Shown here: in pieces, positions 33,508 through 45,052 of the stretch
Numbering within the stretch: position 1 is the stretch's first letter
Layout of the letters: each line of letters begins with the position of its first letter
Assembly (NCBI RefSeq): GCF_000472785.1
Contig: NZ_AXAL01000018.1
Span: forward strand, 62,001-126,000
Reading direction: 5' to 3'
Source of the DNA: Mesorhizobium loti CJ3sym
GTDB taxonomy: Bacteria > Pseudomonadota > Alphaproteobacteria > Rhizobiales > Rhizobiaceae
DNA: 64,000 nucleotides
Position numbers and translations under genes: made by a program
Notes under the pieces: generated by a model
What the model was told of the DNA's origin: nothing
Databases searched by the model: none
What the model saw: only the letters and a program-made list of their open reading frames with translations

Positions 33508-34521
33508 TCACCGCCGCGCGACAAACACCTTGAACATGCCGTCGCGTGCGAGTTCCGCATGGCTGGCAAAGACGGCCGACAGCACGGGCTCGTAGGGAAG
33601 CTGGCGGTTGGCGACCATGAACAGCTTGCCACCAGGCTTCAACGCCTTGGCTGCCGCGCGGATCATGCCGGCGCCAATTTCCGGCTCGGCCGCACGGCTA
33701 CGGTGAAAGGGCGGGTTCATAACGATGGCGTCATAGCGGCGCTCGACAGGCTCGGCGAGCAGATCAATCCAGAAAAAGCCCGGGACGGCGGCAGTATTGC
33801 CGATGTTGCCCTTTGCCGCTTCGAGCGAGGCAAAGTCCGCTTCGTAGAGGTCGAGCCCTGATATGCCGGAGGAGCGCGCGGCGACCTCGGCGGCCACATA
33901 GCCCCAGCCGGCGCAGAAATCGGCAATGTTGCCGCGCAGGTCGCCGGGCAGATTATCCACCAGAAGTTTCGAGCCCGCGTCGACTTTGTCGAAGGAAAAC
34001 ATGCCTGGCGCGGCGTGGAATCGGCCGTCCACCAGCAGGGCAGGATTGGCGGCTCGCAGTCTTTCCGCAGCCTCCAGATCGGCAGGCCGGCGAAGCCAGA
34101 AGGCGATGCCGTGATACTTCGGCAGATGGCCTTCAAGCGGCACCAACTCGTCGACGCGCTTGCGCAGGCTGGCAATGCCCTCATCCTTGCCACCGGCAAC
34201 AACGATCGATCCGCCGGGGACCACGCGCTCGACGGCCTCCGCGATGCGCATTTCGTTTTGTCCACGATGGCGGCCAGCAAGCACCAGCGCCGCATCGAAA
34301 CCGGCACCTTCCGCCAACGGCGTGATCGTCAGGCCAGACGCCTGCAAGGTGCGAAAATACGGCCTGAAGCCCTGGACGACATGCAGCGTCGCGGCAAAAC
34401 CGTCGGGGACGCGGAAGCCGGGTTCAGCGCCGAGGAAGAGGACGCGCTCATCCTCTCGCGGCAGGGCGACTGCCTCGGCCTCGAACGGATGGAAAAGCGT
34501 CTTCAGGGCCTCGGCAGGCAT
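33508..34521 (-). CDS. RsmC/RlmG-like class I methyltransferase
   Basis: The 337-residue protein has a two-domain layout like RsmC: an N-terminal methyltransferase-like domain without a clear SAM motif. The C-terminal catalytic domain carries GNIADFCAGWGYVAAEVA (SAM loop) and IVMNPPFHR, the NPPF motif of N2-guanine methyltransferases. 16S rRNA G1207 methylation is the likely activity, by family. ATG 34521 is chosen over the TTG at 34536. It lies downstream of pnp, beyond a terminator. Confidence 0.82.
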   Translation of the reverse strand: MPAEALKTLFHPFEAEAVALPREDERVLFLGAEPGFRVPDGFAATLHVVQGFRPYFRTLQASGLTITPLAEGAGFDAALVLAGRHRGQNEMRIAEAVERVVPGGSIVVAGGKDEGIASLRKRVDELVPLEGHLPKYHGIAFWLRRPADLEAAERLRAANPALLVDGRFHAAPGMFSFDKVDAGSKLLVDNLPGDLRGNIADFCAGWGYVAAEVAARSSGISGLDLYEADFASLEAAKGNIGNTAAVPGFFWIDLLAEPVERRYDAIVMNPPFHRSRAAEPEIGAGMIRAAAKALKPGGKLFMVANRQLPYEPVLSAVFASHAELARDGMFKVFVARR

Positions 34522-34540
34522 TCCAATATCCCTCAAATGA

Positions 34541-34570
34541 AAGCGGGCGCGACATAAGTCGCGCCCGCTT
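34541..34570 (-). terminator. Terminator hairpin downstream of pnp
   Basis: A perfect 13-base inverted repeat AAGCGGGCGCGAC-4-GTCGCGCCCGCTT lies 20 bases after the pnp stop codon. On the minus strand it is followed by TCATTTG, a poor U-tract, so it may work partly as a 3'-end stabiliser. Confidence 0.7.
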
Positions 34571-34590
34571 CGATTACATTGTCAGATCGC

Positions 34591-36738
34591 TCAGGCGGCG
34601 TTTTCTTCGCCTTCGGTCTTCTTGTCGCGGGCCAGTTCCTTGCCGGTGGCCTGGTCGACGACCTTCATCGACAGGCGGACCTTGCCGCGCTCGTCGAAGC
34701 CCATCAGCTTGACCCAGACCTTGTCGCCTTCCTTGACGACGTCCGAGGTCTTGGCGACCCGGTCGTTGGCAAGCTGCGAGATGTGGACGAGGCCGTCACG
34801 CGGGCCGAAGAAGTTCACGAAGGCGCCGAAGTCGGCGGTCTTGACGACCGTGCCTTCGTAGATCTCGCCGACTTCCGGCTCGGCGACGATGGTGTGGATC
34901 CACTTCTTCGCCGCCTCGATCTCCTTGGCATTCGACGAAGCGATCTTGACCGTGCCGTCATCTTCGATGTTGATCTTGGCGCCAGTCTTCTCGACGATTT
35001 CACGGATAACCTTGCCGCCCGAGCCGATCACGTCGCGGATCTTGTCGGTCGGGATGTGCATGACCTCGATGCGCGGTGCGAACTCGCCGAGTTCCGAACG
35101 CGCGCCGGACAGCGCGTGACCCATTTCGCCCAGGATATGCAAGCGACCGTCCTTGGCCTGGCCAAGCGCGATCTTCATGATCTCCTCGGTGATGCCATCG
35201 ATCTTGATGTCCATCTGCAGCGAGGTGATGCCGCCTTCAGTGCCGGCGACCTTGAAATCCATGTCGCCGAGGTGATCCTCGTCGCCAAGGATGTCGGAGA
35301 GCACGGCGAAGCGCTCGCCTTCCTTGATCAGGCCCATGGCGATGCCGGCAACCGGCTTGGCCAGCGGCACGCCAGCATCCATCAGCGCCAGCGAGGTGCC
35401 GCAGACAGTGGCCATCGACGACGAGCCGTTGGACTCGGTGATCTCCGAAACCACGCGCAGCGTGTAGGGGAACTGGTCAGCGGAGGGCAGCATCGGGCGG
35501 ATAGCGCGCCAGGCGAGCTTGCCATGGCCGATTTCGCGGCGACCCGGCGAACCCATGCGGCCGGTCTCGCCGACGGAGTAGGGAGGGAAGTTGTAGTGGA
35601 GGAGGAACTTCTCCTTGTACATGCCGGTCAGCGAATCGACATACTGCTCGTCCTCACCGGTGCCGAGCGTGGCAACGACCAGCGCCTGGGTCTCGCCGCG
35701 AGTGAACAGCGCCGAGCCATGGGTGCGCGGCAGGACGCCGACTTCCGAGACGATCTTGCGAACCGTGCTCAGATCGCGACCATCGATGCGCGAGCCGGTG
35801 TCGAGGATGTTCCAGCGCACGACCTTGGCCTGCAGTTCCTTGAACACCGAGCCGATCTGTTCGGACGTGTACTTGGCGTCTTCGCCTTCGGCCGGGGCAA
35901 ATGCAGCCTTGACCTTCGCCTTGACGGCGTCGACGGCGGCGTAACGCTTCTGCTTGTCGACATTCTTGTAGGCAGCGCTGAGTTCGTCGCCGACGATCTT
36001 CAGCATCTCGGCTTCAAGCGCGGAATAGTCCGGCGCGGTGAAGTCGCGCGGCTCCTTGGCGGCAACTTCGGCCAGCTTGATGATGGCGTCGATGACCGGC
36101 TGGAAGCCTCTGTGGCCGAACATGACGGCGCCGAGCATCAGCTCTTCGCCAAGTTCCTTGGCTTCGGACTCGACCATCAGCACGGCATCAGTGGTGCCGG
36201 CGACGACGAGGTCGAGCTTGGATTCCTGCATCTCATCGACATGCGGGTTGAGCACGTATTCGCCGTTGATGTAGCCGACGCGAGCGCCGCCGATCGGGCC
36301 CATGAACGGAACGCCGGAGAGCGTCAGGGCAGCCGAGGTGGCAACGATCGACAGGATGTCGGGATCATTTTCGAGATCGTGCTGGACGACGGTGACGACG
36401 ATCTGCGTGTCGTTCTTGTAGCCTGCGGCGAAGAGCGGGCGGATCGGGCGGTCGATGAGGCGGGAAACCAGCGTTTCCTTTTCGCTCGGACGGCCTTCGC
36501 GCTTGAAGTAGCCACCCGGGATCTTGCCGGCGGCGTAGGTCTTTTCCTGGTAGTTTACGGTCAGCGGGAAGAAATCGAGGCCTGGCTTCGGCTCCTTCAT
36601 CGAAACGACGGTGGCCAGAACCTTGGTCTCGCCGTAGGTCGCGAGCACCGCGCCGTCAGCCTGACGCGCGATCTTGCCGGTTTCCAGGATGAGCGGACGG
36701 CCGCCCCATTCGATTTCTACTTTGTGGTGATTGAACAT
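34591..36738 (-). CDS. pnp: Polyribonucleotide nucleotidyltransferase (PNPase)
   Basis: The 715-residue phosphorolytic 3'-5' exoribonuclease is a degradosome enzyme. It has two RNase PH domains (FFPLTVNYQEKTYAAGKIPGG and PYSVGETGRMGSPGRREIGHG). A KH domain (IGSGGKVIREIVEKTGAKINIEDDG) and a C-terminal S1 domain (EVGEIYEGTVVKTADFGAFV) follow. Only short acidic residues follow S1. It is the last gene of the rimP-pnp operon, and a hairpin in its leader probably mediates RNase III-dependent control. Confidence 0.98.
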   Translation of the reverse strand: MFNHHKVEIEWGGRPLILETGKIARQADGAVLATYGETKVLATVVSMKEPKPGLDFFPLTVNYQEKTYAAGKIPGGYFKREGRPSEKETLVSRLIDRPIRPLFAAGYKNDTQIVVTVVQHDLENDPDILSIVATSAALTLSGVPFMGPIGGARVGYINGEYVLNPHVDEMQESKLDLVVAGTTDAVLMVESEAKELGEELMLGAVMFGHRGFQPVIDAIIKLAEVAAKEPRDFTAPDYSALEAEMLKIVGDELSAAYKNVDKQKRYAAVDAVKAKVKAAFAPAEGEDAKYTSEQIGSVFKELQAKVVRWNILDTGSRIDGRDLSTVRKIVSEVGVLPRTHGSALFTRGETQALVVATLGTGEDEQYVDSLTGMYKEKFLLHYNFPPYSVGETGRMGSPGRREIGHGKLAWRAIRPMLPSADQFPYTLRVVSEITESNGSSSMATVCGTSLALMDAGVPLAKPVAGIAMGLIKEGERFAVLSDILGDEDHLGDMDFKVAGTEGGITSLQMDIKIDGITEEIMKIALGQAKDGRLHILGEMGHALSGARSELGEFAPRIEVMHIPTDKIRDVIGSGGKVIREIVEKTGAKINIEDDGTVKIASSNAKEIEAAKKWIHTIVAEPEVGEIYEGTVVKTADFGAFVNFFGPRDGLVHISQLANDRVAKTSDVVKEGDKVWVKLMGFDERGKVRLSMKVVDQATGKELARDKKTEGEENAA

Positions 36739-36756
36739 GTCTTGTCCTTAATAAGC

Positions 36757-36798
36757 GGAAAGGGCCGCGCCGTTTCACGGTGCGCGGATGCCCTTTCC
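36757..36798 (-). promoter_or_regulatory. pnp leader hairpin (probable RNase III site)
   Basis: On the transcribed strand GGAAAGGG, a three-base bulge CAT, CCGCGC, an 11-base loop, GCGCGG and CCCTTTCC form a 14-base-pair stem that ends 18 bases before the pnp start codon. In E. coli a comparable pnp leader stem is cut by RNase III and then targeted by PNPase itself. The structure is seen; the function is by analogy. Confidence 0.65.
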
Positions 36799-36978
36799 CT
36801 GGCTTCCTTTCTCGGGCAGCCACGGGCAAGACAACGGGAAGCTCGGGTAAATTTCGGCGCGGACTAAGCGCACGAGCGTCCTGCAATCCTGCCCCATGAC
36901 CGTCCATGGGCGGTTTCGAGTGGCCCTCTGCACGCTCGAAACCGGGTCTGGCCAATCGATACGACTGGCAGAATGCGC

Positions 36979-37012
36979 GACCGGCGGGCTCTCCTGAGAA
37001 AGCCCGCCGGTC
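36979..37012 (-). terminator. Hairpin at the rpsO 3' end
   Basis: GACCGGCGGGCT and AGCCCGCCGGTC (12 paired bases, 10-base loop) lie 6 bases after the rpsO stop. There is no U-tract (CGCGCATT follows), so it is more likely an attenuator or mRNA 3'-end structure than a full terminator, which fits partial read-through into pnp. Confidence 0.6.
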
Positions 37013-37018
37013 AATTCG

Positions 37019-37288
37019 TCAACGGCGCAGACCGAGCTTCTCGATCAACGTCTGGTAGCGCGCGTCATCCTTGCGCTTGAGATAATCAAGCAGGCTGCGG
37101 CGCTGGGAGACGAGAGCGAGCAGACCACGGCGGGAATGGTTATCCTTCTTGTGGTCCTTGAAGTGGTCGGTCAGGTTCTTGATGCGCTCGGAAAGGATGG
37201 CCACCTGGACTTCCGGAGACCCGGTATCGCCCTTGGCGGTTGCGAATTCACCCATCAATTCCTGTTTGCGCTCGGCAGTAATCGACAT
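37019..37288 (-). CDS. rpsO: Small-subunit ribosomal protein S15
   Basis: The 89-residue protein MSITAERKQELMGEFATAKG with NLTDHFKDHKKDNHSRRGLL and RRSLLDYLKRKDDARYQTLIEKL is S15 in full. It binds 16S rRNA at the central domain. The longer frame up to 37417 is not used: AGGAAAAACACG precedes ATG 37288. It lies between corA and pnp; rpsO-pnp adjacency is nearly universal. Confidence 0.98.
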   Translation of the reverse strand: MSITAERKQELMGEFATAKGDTGSPEVQVAILSERIKNLTDHFKDHKKDNHSRRGLLALVSQRRSLLDYLKRKDDARYQTLIEKLGLRR

Positions 37289-37470
37289 CGTGTTTTTCCT
37301 TATCTGTTTGAGGAAACGGGTCGCCCTCAGCCAGGATGTCGTCCAGCAGGGGCCGGTGCAAGCAAAGCGTCTTGGCGCTATGCTGCGGCGCATATAGGGC
37401 AATTCCCCAGAAAACACCAGCCCAATTCATAAAGCCGGCTTTTCAGCCTCAAACGCCAGACTTATCGCTG

Positions 37471-38565
37471 TCAAAGCCATTTCTTCCATTTGAAGAAGGC
37501 AATCAAGCCGACCGCGACAACAGCCATGAACAGCAGTGATGCCGGATAGCCATAGTAGGATCGCAACTCCGGCATGTTCCACGGCGAGGCGTCGGGACTG
37601 AAGTTCATGCCCCATACGCCGACCAGGAAGGTAAGCGGCATGAAAATCACCGAGACGATGGTCAGGTAGGAGATAACGTCGTTGGTGCGCGCCTGGCTCA
37701 GCGACAGATGCATCTCGATCAAGCCGGTCAGCATGTCGCGCTGGGTCTCGACCAGTTCGATCAGCCTCAACGTGTGGTCGAGTGTGTCGTTGAAGAAAAT
37801 CTTGGTCTCAGCCTTCACATAAGGCACGTCGTTGCGGATCAGTGTCGCCACGGCATCGCGCATCGGCCATAGCACGCCCTTCAGCACATTGGCGTCGCGC
37901 CGCAATTCGTGCAGTTGCCGCATCTGATGCTTGTGTGTCGTGTTCAGCATCTGGTCCTCAATGTTGTCGACCAGGTCGCCGGCCACCTCGATCGGCGGAA
38001 AATAGCTGTCGACGATGGCATCGATCAGCGCGTAGGCGAGATAGTCGGCGCCGCGGGCTCGCAATCGGTTGGGCGCCGAACTCTCGATGCGCTTGCGCAC
38101 GGGATCGAACGGATCTCCCTCACGTTCCTGGAAGGTAACGACGAAATTCTTGCCGAAGAACACGGCGATCTGTTCGTAGCGGTGGGCCGTGACGTCGTCG
38201 ATCATGCGCATGACGACGAAGGCGTGGTCCTCGAAGAAATCGACCTTCGGCCGCTGGCCGGTGTTCACGACGTCTTCCAGAGCCAGCGGATGCAGGTTGA
38301 AAATCCGGCCGATCTCCTCGATCAGCTGGATGTTGGCGAGGCCAGTACAGTCCAGCCAGACGACGGGCCAGTTGTCGCAATGGGTATTGAGATCGTCGAT
38401 GCTGGCATCGTTGATGGTCTTGAATTTCTCGGGCGAGATCAGCGTCAGCCTGAGCTCGCTACGACGCGCCGCCGGATCGGCGATGAGCGTGCCCGGCGAG
38501 GCACCGACCGGCGGCCGCCGCGTCTTCACCGGCGCCCGCTTTTTCACCGCCTCGGCCTTGACCAT
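37471..38565 (-). CDS. corA: CorA-type magnesium/cobalt transporter
   Basis: The 364-residue protein has a long cytoplasmic N-domain (HPLALEDVVNTGQRPKVDFFEDHAFVVMRM). Two C-terminal membrane segments flank the pore signature VWGMNF (GMN). The last segment ends in FFKWKKWL. It should form a pentameric divalent cation channel in the inner membrane. ATG 38565 has GAGGGG upstream. It interrupts the usual truB-rpsO adjacency of the translation operon. Confidence 0.92.
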   Translation of the reverse strand: MVKAEAVKKRAPVKTRRPPVGASPGTLIADPAARRSELRLTLISPEKFKTINDASIDDLNTHCDNWPVVWLDCTGLANIQLIEEIGRIFNLHPLALEDVVNTGQRPKVDFFEDHAFVVMRMIDDVTAHRYEQIAVFFGKNFVVTFQEREGDPFDPVRKRIESSAPNRLRARGADYLAYALIDAIVDSYFPPIEVAGDLVDNIEDQMLNTTHKHQMRQLHELRRDANVLKGVLWPMRDAVATLIRNDVPYVKAETKIFFNDTLDHTLRLIELVETQRDMLTGLIEMHLSLSQARTNDVISYLTIVSVIFMPLTFLVGVWGMNFSPDASPWNMPELRSYYGYPASLLFMAVVAVGLIAFFKWKKWL

Positions 38566-38608
38566 GTGCCCCTCGAGCGTAAATCGACTTGACGTTAGAC
38601 GACAGCCA

Positions 38609-39586
38609 TCACCCGGCAAAGACCCGCTTGGGCTTGAACATGCCTTGTTCGATCGCGCCGATGGCAACCAGCTTGCCGCGCGCCGTGGCGCAGGCTTCTT
38701 CCGCCTCCACGGGCGCATCGCGGCCGCGAATGATGACCGGGTTGCCGAGGCGGATCTTTGTCGCCGCATCGTCGCTGATGGCGATCTGGGGCAGGCAGTC
38801 TAGAGCCGCTGAGGTATCGACAAGAAGCGCATCGATGGCGCTGAAATCCACCGGCACTTCAATCGCATCAGCATCGTCGGCAGGCTCAGGCTCATCCTCA
38901 CCTTGCACACCGAAGCGAGCCGCTTCCAATTCGGCGATGGTGACGAAATCTTCCGGCGTGAACGGTTCGACCTCGACCCGGCGCAATTCGCTGATGTGGC
39001 CAAAGCAGCCGAGGTCCCTGCCCAGGTCACGGGCCAGCGAGCGCACATAGGTGCCTTTGCCGCATTCGATCTCGAAAATCGTGTGACCGGCGTGGTGCTC
39101 GATGACATCCAGACGACCGATCTCGATCTCTCGCGCCGGTATGTCGACCGTCTCGCCTTCGCGGGCGAGGTCGTAGGCGCGTTCACCCGCAATCTTGATG
39201 GCCGAGAATTGCGGCGGCGTCTGCATGATGACGCCGGTGTATTTGGGCAGCAGCGCGCGCACCTCGGCTTCCGCCGGACGCAGGTCGGAGCTCTTCGTCA
39301 CCGGCCCTTCGAGATCGTCGGTGGAACGCTCATCGCCCCAGGCAACCGTGAAACGATAGATCTTGGCGCCATCCTGCACGTAGGGCACGGTCTTGGTGGC
39401 TTCGCCCAGCGCAATCGGCAGCATGCCGGAGGCCAGCGGATCGAGCGTGCCGGCATGGCCGGCCTTTTCCGCCTGGAACAGCCATTTGATCTTGGAGACG
39501 GCTTCGGTAGAACCCATGCCAACCGGCTTATCGAGCACCACCCAGCCGGAGATCGGCCGGCCCTTCTTCTTGCCACGGCGCCCCAT
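38609..39586 (-). CDS. truB: tRNA pseudouridine-55 synthase TruB
   Basis: The 325-residue enzyme makes the universal pseudouridine in the T-loop. The catalytic Asp49 is in KAGHAGTLDPLASGMLPIALG. YRFTVAWGDERSTDD, PPQFSAIKIAGERAYDLAR and CGKGTYVRSLARDLG are the other family motifs. The C-terminal part has an acidic insertion (GEDEPEPADDADAIE). The ATG overlaps the rbfA stop codon by one base (TAATG), so translation is coupled. Confidence 0.97.
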   Translation of the reverse strand: MGRRGKKKGRPISGWVVLDKPVGMGSTEAVSKIKWLFQAEKAGHAGTLDPLASGMLPIALGEATKTVPYVQDGAKIYRFTVAWGDERSTDDLEGPVTKSSDLRPAEAEVRALLPKYTGVIMQTPPQFSAIKIAGERAYDLAREGETVDIPAREIEIGRLDVIEHHAGHTIFEIECGKGTYVRSLARDLGRDLGCFGHISELRRVEVEPFTPEDFVTIAELEAARFGVQGEDEPEPADDADAIEVPVDFSAIDALLVDTSAALDCLPQIAISDDAATKIRLGNPVIIRGRDAPVEAEEACATARGKLVAIGAIEQGMFKPKRVFAG

Positions 39587-40020
39587 TATTCAGAGTCCTC
39601 GTCGTGCTTGGCCTTGTCGTCTATATGGTCGTCGGGACCCAGATCGCGTGCCACTTCGGGTGACTTCAAGAGGTCGTTGATCCTGGCGAAATTGTCGAAC
39701 GAGGTGTCGAGCTTGAAGCGGAACTCCGGCATGAACTTCATTTGCCGCAGCGCGCCGGAGACACGACCGCGGATGAATTTCGCATGCTTGTTCAGAGCTT
39801 CGACCACCGCATCGGTATCCTTGGCGCCAAGCGGCGAGACGAACGCGGTAGCGACCCTCAGATCGGTGGACATACGCACTTCCGAGACCGAAATGACGGT
39901 ATTCTCGATCAACGGATCGATGATTTCACCGCGCTGCAAGGTTTCGGAGAGCGCATGGCGCACCTGCTCGGCGACGCGCAGCATGCGCTGGGATGGGCTG
40001 GATGTGGTTGGACGGGGCAT
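39586..40020 (-). CDS. rbfA: Ribosome-binding factor A
   Basis: The 144-residue protein is RbfA: SQRMLRVAEQVRHALSETLQRGEI, VISVSEVRMSTDLRVATAFV, then LRQMKFMPEFRFKLDTSFDNFARINDLL. It is a KH-like late 30S assembly factor acting on helix 1 of 16S rRNA. ATG 40020 (MPRPTTSSPSQ) follows AGGATTGAG. The C-terminus has the acidic tail DDHIDDKAKHDEDSE common in alphaproteobacteria. Confidence 0.96.
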   Translation of the reverse strand: MPRPTTSSPSQRMLRVAEQVRHALSETLQRGEIIDPLIENTVISVSEVRMSTDLRVATAFVSPLGAKDTDAVVEALNKHAKFIRGRVSGALRQMKFMPEFRFKLDTSFDNFARINDLLKSPEVARDLGPDDHIDDKAKHDEDSE

Positions 40021-40146
40021 TTTTCTCAATCCTGAAAGCGTGAGGCGCGGGATAGGACCGTGCCGCATGTCTCGAACGGGTCATTCTCAACGAGCTTGGG
40101 GCGGCGGTCTTTCGACCACCGCCCGATACCGACAGACCACTCGAAC

Positions 40147-42719
<2,573 letters not shown>

Positions 42720-42723
<4 letters not shown>

Positions 42724-43370
42724 TCCATATCCTCTGCGGCATCATCTTCGTCAGCAACAGCCGCAAGCATTGCCAGATCGTCCGGGGTACCGCCCCGATA
42801 TCGGTCGAGCGCAACCATGCGCTTCTGGACCGCCTTGCCCGCGTCTCCCGCGAGAACGGCAGCATGTATCACATTTGTGCCCCCCAATGCCAAGCTCAAC
42901 TCGGCCTCGGAGAAAAGTTTGTAGGCAAGGATGGAAGGGCCGCCAAGATGGACGGTCGCCCGCCGCGCCTGGCTGATCTTGCGCACGCCATCGTCGGATG
43001 CTTCGGTCGCGTGGAGCACGAAAAGCGCCAACCCGCCGCGTACCGCGCTCTCTACCTTGGTGGCACCAAGCGAAATCGCGCCTGCCTTGCGGGCAAGGCC
43101 CAACATGCCCAGAGCGTATCTGGAAAGCAGCCCGTCAACCATGCCGCCAAGATCGGGCGGCACGACCACCTGTGCCTTGAAGGCGCGGGCAAAAAGGTTC
43201 TTGGCCGCCGCCTTGTCGATATGTAGGCGGTCGGCGCTCACCCAGCAACCACGGCCGGGCAGATTTCTCTTGAGATCGGGAACGACGGCCGAATCCGGGC
43301 CGACGACGAACCGGATCAATTCATCCGGTTCGGCCTGCTTGCGTGTAACGATGCAGGTGCGATCGTTCAT
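42720..43370 (-). CDS. YlxR (DUF448) domain fused to L7Ae-like RNA-binding domain
   Basis: The 216-residue protein has an N-terminal YlxR domain (RTCIVTRKQAEPDELIRFVVGPD and LPGRGCWVSADR). An L7Ae/YlxQ-like domain follows (about residues 85-180, ALGMLGLARKAGAISLGATKVESAV). These two are separate genes (ylxR and ylxQ) in Firmicutes and a fusion in alphaproteobacteria. It is located between nusA and infB, where both usually sit, and probably binds RNA in ribosome assembly or RNase P regulation. AGGACGAG precedes the ATG, and an in-frame stop lies just upstream. Confidence 0.9.
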
Positions 43371-43408
43371 CTCGTCCTGGGGCGGGTTCGGTGCGATGCG
43401 GTTTCACC

Positions 43409-45004
43409 TCACGCACCGACGGCTTCGTCAGCCGACACTTCTTCGGCCGCAAGCTCGTCTTCGGTGATCCAGCCGGCCTTGAGGCGGGCAGCCAGAACCA
43501 TTTGCTCGGCATCGGCGCGCGCGACGCCGTGGCTGGCCAGGACGCCCGGATAAACTTTTGTCTCGCCGTCCTTGCGTTCCTTCCAGCCGGTCAGGTCATC
43601 GGCGGCATAGCCGGCGAAATCCTCGATGGTCTTTACGCCGTCCTCGCCGAGCGTCACCAGCATGGCGGTGGTGATGCCGGGGATTTCGCGCAGCTCGTCT
43701 GCGACGCCGAGCGCCTTGCGCTTCTCGTCGTGCTCGGCCTCGATCTTCTCCAGATATTCGCGGGCGCGGGTCTGGATTTCGGAAGCGGTGTCTTCGTCGA
43801 AGCCGTCGATCGAGGCGATCTCACTGGAGTCGACATAGGCGACTTCCTCAACGCTGGTGAAGCCTTCGGAGGCCAGCACCTGGCCGACCATCTCGTCGAC
43901 GTCGAGGGCTTCCATGAACAGCGACGAACGCTCGACGAATTCCTTCTGGCGGCGCTCGGACTCCTCGGCCTCGGTCAGGATGTCGATGTCCCAGCCGGTC
44001 AGCTGCGAGGCGAGACGCACGTTCTGGCCGCGACGGCCGATGGCCAGCGACAGCTGATCGTCGGGAACCACGACTTCGATGCGCTCGGCGTCTTCGTCGA
44101 GCACGACCTTGGCGACTTCCGCCGGCTGCAGCGCATTGACGATGAACGACGCTGCCGAAGGCGACCACGGAATGATGTCGATCTTCTCGCCCTGCAATTC
44201 ACCGACGACGGCCTGGACGCGGCTGCCGCGCATACCGACGCAGGCGCCGACCGGATCGATCGACGAGTCACGCGAGATGACGGCGATCTTGGCACGCGAG
44301 CCCGGATCGCGGGCGACGGCCTTGATCTCGATGATGCCGTCATAGATCTCCGGCACTTCCATGGTGAAGAGCTTGGCCATGAACTGCGGATGGGTACGCG
44401 ACAGGAATATCTGCGGGCCGCGCTGCTCGCGGCGCACGTCGTAGACATAGGCGCGGACGCGGTCGCCATACTTGTAATTTTCGCGCGGGATCAACTCGTC
44501 GCGGCGGATGATCGCCTCGCCACGGCCGAGATCGACGATCACGTTGCCATATTCGACACGCTTGACGGTGCCGTTGACGATCTCGCCGATGCGGTCCTTG
44601 TACTCGTCATACTGGCGGTCGCGCTCGGCCTCGCGCACCTTCTGCACGATGACCTGCTTGGCCGACTGGGCGGCGATGCGGCCGAAATCCATCGGCGGCA
44701 GCTGTTCGGCGATAAAGTCGCCGAGCTGGGCGTCGGGATTGCGCTCGCGGGCCGAGGAGATGGCGATCTGCGTGGCATAGTCGTCGACCTTTTCGACCAC
44801 TTCCATCAGCCGCTGCAGCTTCATCTCGCCGGTGTTGGGATTGATGTCGGCGCGGATGTTGGTCTCCTGGCCGTACCGCGAGCGCGCCGCCTTCTGGATC
44901 GCATCGGCCATGGCGGCGATGACGATCGACTTGTCGATCGACTTTTCACGCGCGACCGCGTCGGCAATCTGCAGCAGTTCAAGTCTGTTGGCGCTAACAA
45001 CCAT
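43409..45004 (-). CDS. nusA: Transcription termination/antitermination factor NusA
   Basis: The 531-residue RNA polymerase-binding factor has an N-domain (LELLQIADAVAREKSIDKSIVIAAM), an S1 domain (VNGTVKRVEYGNVIVDLG) and two KH domains (VGMRGSRVQAVVGELQGEKIDIIPW and SLAIGRRGQNVRLASQLTG). C-terminal acidic repeats with helix-hairpin-helix motifs (SIDGFDEDTASEI and IPGITTAMLVTLGEDG) complete it. All domains are in the standard order. It follows rimP by 48 bases. Confidence 0.98.
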   Translation of the reverse strand: MVVSANRLELLQIADAVAREKSIDKSIVIAAMADAIQKAARSRYGQETNIRADINPNTGEMKLQRLMEVVEKVDDYATQIAISSARERNPDAQLGDFIAEQLPPMDFGRIAAQSAKQVIVQKVREAERDRQYDEYKDRIGEIVNGTVKRVEYGNVIVDLGRGEAIIRRDELIPRENYKYGDRVRAYVYDVRREQRGPQIFLSRTHPQFMAKLFTMEVPEIYDGIIEIKAVARDPGSRAKIAVISRDSSIDPVGACVGMRGSRVQAVVGELQGEKIDIIPWSPSAASFIVNALQPAEVAKVVLDEDAERIEVVVPDDQLSLAIGRRGQNVRLASQLTGWDIDILTEAEESERRQKEFVERSSLFMEALDVDEMVGQVLASEGFTSVEEVAYVDSSEIASIDGFDEDTASEIQTRAREYLEKIEAEHDEKRKALGVADELREIPGITTAMLVTLGEDGVKTIEDFAGYAADDLTGWKERKDGETKVYPGVLASHGVARADAEQMVLAARLKAGWITEDELAAEEVSADEAVGA

Positions 45005-45052
45005 CTTATTTCTCCCGAGCTTGTTGCCGAGCTTTTACGCCCGGCGGCTCAA

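Noticed and set aside
34579..36867. 762-codon plus-strand open frame
   Set aside because: It is the exact complement region of pnp, whose RNase PH, KH and S1 domains are all intact; the plus frame shows no domain or ribosome site.
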